Below, one piece after another: positions 1 through 5,677 of a stretch of DNA of 12,480 bases; position 1 is the stretch's first letter; the number at the start of each line of letters is the position of its first letter. Both the position numbers and the translations under genes were made by a program. Origin of the DNA: JANOBJ01 sp031411575 (GTDB lineage: Bacteria > Pseudomonadota > Gammaproteobacteria > Burkholderiales > Burkholderiaceae_C); the NCBI GenBank assembly GCA_031411575.1, contig JANOBJ010000378.1, positions 1 to 12,480 of the forward strand, given 5' to 3'. Under the pieces are notes generated by a model. It searched no databases. It saw nothing but the letters and a program-made list of their open reading frames with translations, and had not been told where the DNA came from.

Positions 1-54
1 CCCACGACCCCTTGGTTCGTAGCCAAGTACTCTATCCAACTGAGCTACAGCCGC
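1..54 (-). tRNA. tRNA-Arg (anticodon ACG), 3' part cut by the window edge
   Basis: Read on the minus strand, the gene starts at position 54 with acceptor strand GCGGCTG, then TA, D-stem GCTC/GAGT, and an anticodon arm CTTGG-CTACGAA-CCAAG. The loop gives anticodon ACG (Arg, reading CGU/CGC/CGA after A34 deamination to inosine). The variable loop and the first strand of the T-stem (GTGGG) are visible. The T-loop and the 3' acceptor strand lie outside the window. It lies 19 bases downstream of the CAU tRNA on the same strand, so the two are probably one transcript. Confidence 0.93.
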
Positions 55-73
55 GTAGCCTTGAATTGTAGCA

Positions 74-150
74 TGGTAGGCCGTGTTGGACTTGAACCAA
101 CGACCAAAGGATTATGAGTCCTCTGCTCTAACCAACTGAGCTAACGGCCC
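74..150 (-). tRNA. tRNA with CAU anticodon, probably tRNA-Ile2 (lysidine type)
   Basis: A complete 77-nt cloverleaf with encoded CCA. Acceptor GGGCCGT pairs with ACGGCCT, D-stem GCTC/GAGC, anticodon arm GAGGA-CTCATAA-TCCTT, variable loop TGGTC, T-arm GTTGG-TTCAAGT-CCAAC, discriminator A73. The CAT anticodon could mean elongator Met, initiator Met or Ile2. The initiator is excluded because its three G:C pairs at the base of the anticodon stem are absent. C4-G69 and C5-G68 are pairs that, as I recall, TilS uses to recognise tRNA-Ile2 and reject tRNA-Met, and the body resembles E. coli ileX around the anticodon and T-arm. The 1-72 pair is a G-U wobble, which is slightly unusual. The Ile2 call is inference; the tRNA itself is certain. 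Confidence 0.85.
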
Positions 151-159
151 GACTCGCGC

Positions 160-165
160 ATTGTA
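160..165 (-). promoter_or_regulatory. possible -10 box of the tRNA-Ile2/tRNA-Arg promoter
   Basis: The minus strand reads TACAAT here, one base from consensus, followed by a GC-rich discriminator (GCGCGAGTC) running into the tRNA 5' end at 150. GC-rich discriminators are typical of stringently controlled tRNA promoters. No good -35 hexamer is found 16-18 nt upstream, and the leader would be only about 3 nt, so this is tentative. It also overlaps the 3' flank of hrcA. Confidence 0.35.
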
Positions 166-168
166 AGA

Positions 169-182
169 GCCTGCGATCAGGC
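169..182 (-). terminator. weak hairpin after hrcA, possible terminator
   Basis: On the hrcA strand the sequence GCCTG-ATCG-CAGGC forms a 5-bp, GC-rich stem with a 4-nt loop, 9 nt past the hrcA stop. It is followed by TCTTACAAT rather than a clean T-tract. It could be a weak intrinsic terminator. It could equally be incidental, with hrcA reading through into the tRNAs. Confidence 0.3.
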
Positions 183-190
183 GCCCGATG

Positions 191-1195
191 CTACTTGTGG
201 TGGCTCAACGCATTGCTGACCAGCTTGGAAGTGATGTCCACAATCTGGATCATCCGGTCGTACGGCATGCGGGTAGGCCCGATCACACCCAGCGTACCGA
301 CAATCTGGCCGTCAACCTCGTATGGCGCACTGACGACAGAAAGCTCCTGGTAGGGGACCGACTGGCTTTCGCCACCGATAAATATACGCACGCCGTCGGC
401 CTGGCTGGAGCTATCCAGCAGGCGCAACAACTGCGCCTTCTGCTCGAACAGGTCAAACGCGCGGCGCAGTTGTCCCATGTCGCTGGAAAAATCACTCACG
501 GCCAGCAGGTTTCGCTCCCCCGATATCACCACCTCATCCTGCGATTGCGTCAGCGCTTCCGAACCCGCGTTGACGGCAGCTTGCATCAGCGCCGCGATCT
601 CGCCACGCAGCGACTCGACCTCATGTTTGAGACGTTCGCGTACCTGCTCGATGGCCATGCCGGCGTAGTTGGCGTTGAGGAAATTGGCCGTCTCGATGAG
701 TTGGGCAGAGGAATAGTCCGCCTCGGTGAAGATCACCCGGTTCTGCACGTCTCCATCGGGCGACACAATGATGACGAGCAGCCGCCGATCCGACAATCGC
801 AGGAATTCAATGTGCCTGAAAACGGATGCGCGCCGGGGCGCGACCACCACCCCAACAAACTGCGACAGGCTGGACAACAGGTTGGCTGCGTTGGCGATTA
901 CCCTTTGCGGCTGGTCTGGGGCAAGGCTTGCAGAGGTGAACTGCTCACGTTGAACGGTCAGCATGGTGTCCACGAACAGGCGGTAGCCGCGCGCGGTGGG
1001 AATTCGGCCGGCGGAGGTGTGCGGGCTGACGATCAGGCCCATCTCCTCCAGATCCGACATGACGTTTCGGATCGTGGCGGGCGACAGTTCGAGTCCCGAT
1101 GCCTTGGACAAGGTGCGCGAGCCGACGGGTTGGCCGTCGGCAATGTAGCGCTCAACCAGCGCTTTCAACAACAACTTCGCACGATCGTCGAGCAT
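191..1195 (-). CDS. hrcA: heat-inducible transcription repressor HrcA
   Basis: 334 aa, close to the usual ~340. HrcA is a dimeric repressor that binds the CIRCE inverted repeat upstream of groESL and sometimes dnaK; GroEL helps keep it active. The N-terminal winged helix runs over about residues 1-85, with the family pattern DGQPVGSRTL, then LSPATIRNVMSDLEEMGL, then the hallmark TSAGR-PTARGYR. The remainder is the GAF-like and dimerisation region. I chose ATG at 1195 (MLDDRAKLLL) because this is where family similarity begins. The frame stays open upstream to 1366, but that stretch overlaps nadK and has no HrcA character. No Shine-Dalgarno is visible; a TAAAAT hexamer lies 5 nt before the ATG. 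It is divergent from nadK. No CIRCE box (TTAGCACTC-N9-GAGTGCTAA) was seen near it, so autoregulation is not supported here. Confidence 0.96.
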   Translation of the reverse strand: MLDDRAKLLLKALVERYIADGQPVGSRTLSKASGLELSPATIRNVMSDLEEMGLIVSPHTSAGRIPTARGYRLFVDTMLTVQREQFTSASLAPDQPQRVIANAANLLSSLSQFVGVVVAPRRASVFRHIEFLRLSDRRLLVIIVSPDGDVQNRVIFTEADYSSAQLIETANFLNANYAGMAIEQVRERLKHEVESLRGEIAALMQAAVNAGSEALTQSQDEVVISGERNLLAVSDFSSDMGQLRRAFDLFEQKAQLLRLLDSSSQADGVRIFIGGESQSVPYQELSVVSAPYEVDGQIVGTLGVIGPTRMPYDRMIQIVDITSKLVSNALSHHK

Positions 1196-1222
1196 GAAGC
1201 ATTTTAGTGATGTAATTTGACG
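1196..1222. promoter_or_regulatory. 27-bp divergent hrcA/nadK control region
   Basis: This AT-rich island between two GC-rich genes must hold or overlap both promoters. For nadK (plus), TGTAAT at 1211-1216 preceded by TG at 1208-1209 makes an extended -10, ending 6 nt before the ATG. For hrcA (minus), TAAAAT at 1206-1201 ends 5 nt before its ATG. Neither has a convincing -35 at 16-18 nt, and neither gene has a Shine-Dalgarno. The two hexamers are only 4 bases apart, so polymerases could not occupy both at once. The promoter calls are inference from motifs alone. Confidence 0.35.
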
Positions 1223-2119
1223 ATGAGATCGCAATTTCGCCACGTGGCGCTGATCGGCAAATACCAGGCGCCGGTGACGGGCGCGCACGCGGATACCTCT
1301 CGTCTGGTGCTGGAGGACATTGCGCACTTCCTTGGGCAGCAAGGCTGCGACGTCGCGCTGGAACATGGCACGGCGTTGAATACCGGGCTGACCCAGTACC
1401 CCGCGCTAACGCCTAGCGAGATCGGTGCCCAGTGCGATCTGGCTCTGGTGGTGGGCGGTGACGGCACGATGCTCGGTATTGGTCGCCAGCTGGCTTGCTA
1501 TGGCGTGCCGCTGATCGGCATCAATCAGGGGCGACTCGGATTTGTGACCGATATCCCTCTGGAAAGCTACCAGACCACCCTTCCGCCCATGCTACGGGGC
1601 GAATACGAAGAAGATCACCGCAGCATGATGCACGCCAGGGTCTGGCGCGACGGGCACTGCGTGTTCGATGCGCTGGCGATGAACGATGTCGTGGTGAATC
1701 GGGGTGCCATTGCCGGCATGGTGGAACTGAGGGTTGAGGTTGACGGGCATTTCGTCGCCAATCAGCGGGCAGACGGCTTGATCATTGCGTCACCAACCGG
1801 TTCCACCGCCTATGCACTGTCGGCTGGCGGGCCCTTGCTGCACCCCTCAATCCCGGGTTGGGTTTTGGTGCCGATCGCCCCGCACACCTTGTCGAATCGG
1901 CCCATCGTCCTTGCAGATGCGACAGAGGTTGCTATCGAAATAGTATCTGGCCGGGATGCAAGCGCCAACTTCGACATGCAATCACTCGCTTCATTGCTGC
2001 ATGGTGACCGGATCACGGTCCAGCGTTCACAGCATCGTGTGCGGTTTCTGCATCCGCGCGGATGGAGTTACTTCGACACGCTGCGCAAGAAGCTGCACTG
2101 GAACGAAGGGGGCTCCTGA
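1223..2119 (+). CDS. nadK: NAD kinase
   Basis: 298 aa. It phosphorylates NAD to NADP using ATP or polyphosphate in the cytosol, the only route to NADP. The phosphate-binding GGDGTML motif is at residues 78-84, with VVGGD leading in. IGINQGRLGF follows at about 98-107, the conserved N-D pair lies in AMNDVVVNRG (about 152-161), and the glycine-rich NAD-site block (SPTGSTAYALSAGGP) covers about 190-204, followed by APHTLSNRPIVL. The start is ATG 1223 (MRSQFRHVALIGK). A TTG at 1217 would add two residues and cannot be excluded. No Shine-Dalgarno precedes it. The stop at 2117-2119 lies two bases before recN's GTG, and the end of nadK carries recN's ribosome-binding site, so the pair is very probably cotranscribed. 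Confidence 0.96.
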   Translation: MRSQFRHVALIGKYQAPVTGAHADTSRLVLEDIAHFLGQQGCDVALEHGTALNTGLTQYPALTPSEIGAQCDLALVVGGDGTMLGIGRQLACYGVPLIGINQGRLGFVTDIPLESYQTTLPPMLRGEYEEDHRSMMHARVWRDGHCVFDALAMNDVVVNRGAIAGMVELRVEVDGHFVANQRADGLIIASPTGSTAYALSAGGPLLHPSIPGWVLVPIAPHTLSNRPIVLADATEVAIEIVSGRDASANFDMQSLASLLHGDRITVQRSQHRVRFLHPRGWSYFDTLRKKLHWNEGGS

Positions 2120-2121
2120 AC

Positions 2122-3768
2122 GTGGCACTCAAGCACATTGCTCTGCGCGATTTCGTGATTGTTCGCGAACTGGCCCTGGACCTGGCGTCGGGTTTTTCGG
2201 TGTTGACGGGGGAGACAGGCGCCGGCAAGTCCATTCTTATCGATGCACTTCAGCTGGTGCTCGGCAGCCGAGCTGATGTGGGCACCATTCGCGAAGGCGC
2301 ACCCCGTACCGAGGTCAGCGCTGAGTTCGACTGCCCGGTGGCGCTTCGCGGATGGCTGGGTGAAGCGGGCTTCGATCCGGCCGACACCCTGCTTTTGCGG
2401 CGTACCGTTGATGCTCAAGGCAAGAGCCGCGCCTGGATCAATGGCAGTGCTGCGACGGCTGCCCAGCTGCGCGAACTTGGCGAGCAAATGGTGGATATCC
2501 ACGGGCAACATGCCTGGCAGAGTCTGACGCGGCCGGATGCCGTTCGCGGTCTTCTCGATGCCTACGCGAGCGTTGACACAGTGACCCTTGGCCAATTGTG
2601 GTCGACCTGGCGCATCGCACAGAAAACGCTGGAGGAAGCGCGCCGGGGCCAGGACTCGATCCAACGCGAACGCGACCGCCTGGCCTGGCAAATCGGAGAA
2701 GTCGACAAACTTTCTCCAGGTGCTGGCGAATGGGAAGAGCTGAATGCAAGCCATACCCGACTCGCGCACGCACAAGCATTGCTCGATGCGGCTGCAGGTG
2801 TGCTGACGACCATCGAAGACGAGCCCCACAACGTGCTTGCGGCGCTGTCGAGATCGCGCGCCTTGCTCATGGGACAGGCGCAGCACGAGCCCGAGTTTTC
2901 CGCGTTGGCGGACATCCTCGCCTCAAGCGCGGCGCAGCTGGAAGATGTTGTGCACAGCCTGCATGCCTATCAACGCCGGATTGATCTTGATCCCGAACGA
3001 CTGACCGAGCTTGATGGACGCATGGGGCAGTGGATGAGCCTCTCGCGTCGCTACAAGCGTCAGCCGGTTGAACTGCCTGCTTTGCTGGAATCGTGGAAAA
3101 AGGAGTTGGCGAAGCTTGATGCGACCGATCTGGCGACGCTGGAACACGCCGACAAGATCGCGAAAGACGCTTTCCTCACCGAGGCTCGACGGATTGGCGT
3201 GGCGCGGTCCAAGGCTGCTCCGCTGCTCTCCAAGGCCGTCACCCAGGCGATGCAGGGCCTTGGCATGAAGGGCGGGCAATTTCAAGTGTCCATCACCAAG
3301 CTGGACCAGCCTTGCGCCAGCGGGCTCGAAGACATCTCGTTCCTGGTGGCGGGCCATGCCGGCGGTTCTCCGCGGCCGGTGGGCAAGGTGGCATCGGGCG
3401 GTGAGCTCTCGCGAATTGCACTGGCCATTGCCGTGACCACGAGTCAGCTGGGCGCCGCCCAGACCTTGATCTTCGACGAAGTGGACGCGGGGGTCGGGGG
3501 CGCGGTCGCTGAAACTGTGGGGCGTCTCATGAAGCAACTGGGGCGCGATCGACAGGTCCTTGCGGTCACGCACCTGCCACAAGTGGCTGCTTGCGCCGAC
3601 CAGCATCTGGTCGTTTCCAAACAGAGCGATCAATCCGGAACCGTCAGTCGCGTTGAGCCCGTTCAGGGCGAAGACCGGGTGGCTGAAGTGGCCCGCATGC
3701 TTGGCGGTGAGCGGTTGTCCGGAACGACGCTTGCCCATGCCAAGGAAATGCTTGGCGCATTGAAGTAA
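2122..3768 (+). CDS. recN: DNA repair protein RecN
   Basis: 548 aa (E. coli RecN is 553). An SMC-like ATPase that gathers broken DNA ends during recombinational repair. Walker A GETGAGKS is at residues 30-37, two helical arms fill the middle, the ABC signature SGGELSR is at 425-431, Walker B LIFDEVDAGVGG has D452/E453, and the VTHLPQVA switch histidine follows about 30 residues on. The hinge side is short, as expected for RecN rather than SMC. The start is GTG 2122, giving M-ALKHIALRDFVIV. AAGGGGG at 2105-2111, inside nadK, is a strong Shine-Dalgarno 10 nt upstream. An in-frame ATG at 2062 would add 20 residues read from nadK's out-of-frame sequence and is not credible. In E. coli recN is LexA-controlled; here it follows nadK by 2 bp and I see no local LexA box. 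Confidence 0.97.
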   Translation: MALKHIALRDFVIVRELALDLASGFSVLTGETGAGKSILIDALQLVLGSRADVGTIREGAPRTEVSAEFDCPVALRGWLGEAGFDPADTLLLRRTVDAQGKSRAWINGSAATAAQLRELGEQMVDIHGQHAWQSLTRPDAVRGLLDAYASVDTVTLGQLWSTWRIAQKTLEEARRGQDSIQRERDRLAWQIGEVDKLSPGAGEWEELNASHTRLAHAQALLDAAAGVLTTIEDEPHNVLAALSRSRALLMGQAQHEPEFSALADILASSAAQLEDVVHSLHAYQRRIDLDPERLTELDGRMGQWMSLSRRYKRQPVELPALLESWKKELAKLDATDLATLEHADKIAKDAFLTEARRIGVARSKAAPLLSKAVTQAMQGLGMKGGQFQVSITKLDQPCASGLEDISFLVAGHAGGSPRPVGKVASGGELSRIALAIAVTTSQLGAAQTLIFDEVDAGVGGAVAETVGRLMKQLGRDRQVLAVTHLPQVAACADQHLVVSKQSDQSGTVSRVEPVQGEDRVAEVARMLGGERLSGTTLAHAKEMLGALK

Positions 3769-3780
3769 GCGGAAGACCCC

Positions 3781-4647
3781 ATGGAAATGGTGCTCATCAC
3801 CGGCATGTCCGGCTCCGGAAAATCGGTGGCCCTCCATGCGCTGGAAGATGCCGGCTACTACTGCGTCGACAATTTGCCGCCCGAATTGCTGCTGGGGTTT
3901 GTAGCGCTGGAGCAGCAGCATGCAGCAACGCACATCGCCATCGCCATGGATGTGCGCAGTGCGTCATCGCTGCCGCTGGTGCCCGAGCAACTCACGGCGC
4001 TGCGCCGCCAGGGCATTTCCATTCGGTCGTTGTTTCTGGACGCATCCACCGACACACTGGTGCGGCGCTACTCGGAGACGCGCCGCCGTCACCCGCTGTC
4101 GCGCAGCGACAGCAATGACCAGCAACGCGCACTGACGGACGCGATTGAACTCGAGCGCGAACTGCTGGCTGACCTTCGCGAGCAAGCCAGTGTGGTCGAT
4201 ACCAGCATCATCCGGCCGGCCCAACTGCAGGGCTACGTCAAAGCCATGATTTCCGCGCCGGCAAGTCCGCTCACGCTGGTTTTCGAATCGTTTGCCTACA
4301 AGCGCGGCATTCCGATGGATGCCGACTTTGTTTTTGACGTCCGCATGCTACCCAATCCTCACTATGAAACCGCGCTTCGGCCGCTGACAGGCCAGGATGA
4401 AGCGGTGGCGCTCTTCCTTCGGCAACAACCTGATGTGGACCGGATGTACCGCCACATCGAGCAGTTTCTGGAGAATTGGCTGCCGGCACTTGCGCGCGAC
4501 CACCGCAGCTACGTGACCGTCGCGATTGGCTGCACGGGTGGCCAGCATCGGTCGGTCTATCTGGTCGAGCGCCTTGTCGATGCGTTTGGCGCGAAGTGGG
4601 CCACGCTCAAACGCCATCGCGAGCTTGATGGCGTTACGTCGCGTTGA
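3781..4647 (+). CDS. rapZ: RNase adapter protein RapZ (YvcJ family)
   Basis: 288 aa, full length. In E. coli RapZ binds the small RNA GlmZ, presents it to RNase E and so tunes glucosamine-6-phosphate synthase; the N-domain binds nucleotide. Walker A GMSGSGKS is at residues 8-15, followed by the family block YYCVDNLPPELL. SFAYKRGIP and DVRMLPNPHY mark the middle. The C-terminal RNA-binding core GCTGGQHRS is at 250-258, with KRHREL near the end. ATG 3781 follows GGAAG by 5 bases; an ATG two codons later (3787) is a possible alternative. It lies 12 bp after recN, so it is probably in the nadK-recN transcript. In many proteobacteria rapZ sits beside hprK/ptsN, which are not here. Its 3' end overlaps mutY by 14 bp tail-to-tail. 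Whether a GlmZ-like RNA exists in this organism is unknown. Confidence 0.95.
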   Translation: MEMVLITGMSGSGKSVALHALEDAGYYCVDNLPPELLLGFVALEQQHAATHIAIAMDVRSASSLPLVPEQLTALRRQGISIRSLFLDASTDTLVRRYSETRRRHPLSRSDSNDQQRALTDAIELERELLADLREQASVVDTSIIRPAQLQGYVKAMISAPASPLTLVFESFAYKRGIPMDADFVFDVRMLPNPHYETALRPLTGQDEAVALFLRQQPDVDRMYRHIEQFLENWLPALARDHRSYVTVAIGCTGGQHRSVYLVERLVDAFGAKWATLKRHRELDGVTSR

Positions 4648-5677
4648 GCAGCTTGCGAATGGGTGCTGGCAACCCCAGCGCGGACCATGAGCAGGCCGTA
4701 AACCAGGCCCCGGATTCGCCCCCCAGATCGCCACCGGGCAAGGTCACCTGAACGCGGTGCAAATGCAAGTCCCGGTGCGTCAGCACATGTAGAAACGGCT
4801 GGCTGTCCTCCAAGTACCGGCGGTAACGGGCGGGCACCCGGATTTCAAGTGCTTGTCTGCTCTCAAACACCGGCAAGCAGTAAAGCCCGGCCCAGACACC
4901 CGGCGTGGGGCGCTTCTCAAGCCACACTGCGGCGTCCTGGGTCGTTGCATGCAGCAACCAGAGCGACACGCTTGACCGCTTGAGTTTGCGCGATTTGACG
5001 GGGTAATCATTCGGATTCCCAAATCGCTTCGCTCTGCACATGTTCCCCAGTGGGCAGTCCGTGCAGGCGGGGTCACGGCGAGCGCACACCGTCGCACCCA
5101 GGTCCATCAGGCCTTGGGTGTAACGCGACATGGCGTCTTCAAGCGCGGTGTGCGGCAGTAGGTCAGTTGCCTGGTCCCAGAGCAGGTTGGTGTTGGCGGG
5201 TACAGCAAGATCAGCGTCGAAGGCCAGCACGCGTGACAGCACCCGCTTGACATTGCCGTCCAGAATGGCCACGCGCTCCGAAAAGCAGAAAGCGGCGATG
5301 GCCGCAGCAGTCGACCGACCAATCCCTGGCAACGCCTGAAGCTGCGCAGCACTTCGGGGGAATTCACCACCGTGATGCGCCACTACCTCGAGTGCACATC
5401 GGTGCATATTGCGTGCGCGGCTGTAGTAGCCCAATCCGCTCCACGCCGAGAGCACCTCGTCCAGATCCGCAGCCGCCAGTGAACGGACATCCGGAAAACG
5501 GGCCAGGAAGCGCTGGTAGTAATCAAGGACGGTCGACACCTGTGTTTGCTGCAGCATGATTTCCGATAGCCACACGCGATACGGGTCGCGCGTATGTTGC
5601 CAGGGCAAGTGTTGACGGCCGTGCAACTTCTGCCAGCGAATGACCGCATCGGCAACCCCCTCCGACCCCAGAGTCAT
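4634..5677 (-). CDS. mutY: adenine DNA glycosylase MutY
   Basis: 347 aa (E. coli 350). It excises adenine mispaired with 8-oxoguanine, the second line of the GO system. The catalytic Glu is E39 in LSEIMLQQTQV, the helix-hairpin-helix is LPGIGRSTAAAI (about 116-127), and the catalytic Asp is D140 in AILDGNVKRVLSR. The 4Fe-4S cluster ligands are C198, C205, C208 and C214 with spacing C-x6-C-x2-C-x5-C. The C-terminal Nudix-like 8-oxoG recognition domain (about 230-347) holds EKRPTPGVWAGLYCLP and LHVLTHRDLHLH. All key residues are present. The ATG at 5677 overlaps the stop of the dynamin-like gene as ATGA, so translation is probably coupled. The 3' end overlaps rapZ by 14 bp, so long transcripts of the two would be antisense to each other. 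Confidence 0.97.
   Translation of the reverse strand: MTLGSEGVADAVIRWQKLHGRQHLPWQHTRDPYRVWLSEIMLQQTQVSTVLDYYQRFLARFPDVRSLAAADLDEVLSAWSGLGYYSRARNMHRCALEVVAHHGGEFPRSAAQLQALPGIGRSTAAAIAAFCFSERVAILDGNVKRVLSRVLAFDADLAVPANTNLLWDQATDLLPHTALEDAMSRYTQGLMDLGATVCARRDPACTDCPLGNMCRAKRFGNPNDYPVKSRKLKRSSVSLWLLHATTQDAAVWLEKRPTPGVWAGLYCLPVFESRQALEIRVPARYRRYLEDSQPFLHVLTHRDLHLHRVQVTLPGGDLGGESGAWFTACSWSALGLPAPIRKLLNAT

Noticed and set aside
188..1207. A 339-codon open frame on the plus strand across hrcA
   Set aside because: It is antisense to hrcA, whose protein motifs are unmistakable. The translation is rich in H, Q, R and G with no family resemblance, as expected from the complement of GC-rich codons.
1100..1300. 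Search for a CIRCE operator near hrcA
   Set aside because: No TTAGCACTC / GAGTGCTAA pair is present around the hrcA start, so autoregulation by CIRCE is not supported here.
1931..1943. CTAT-cgaa-ATAG palindrome inside nadK
   Set aside because: The arms are only 4 bp and the codons encode ordinary NadK residues (A-I-E-I-V); too short to be claimed as a repeat.
2062..2121. Upstream ATG giving RecN 20 extra residues
   Set aside because: The added segment is read from nadK's out-of-frame codons. The GTG at 2122 has a good Shine-Dalgarno and places the family N-terminus correctly.
2068..3933. Two long minus-strand open frames (272 and 336 codons) opposite recN
   Set aside because: RecN is intact on the plus strand with Walker A, signature and Walker B. 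The antisense frames have no motif, start signal or ribosome-binding site and read as shadow sequence.
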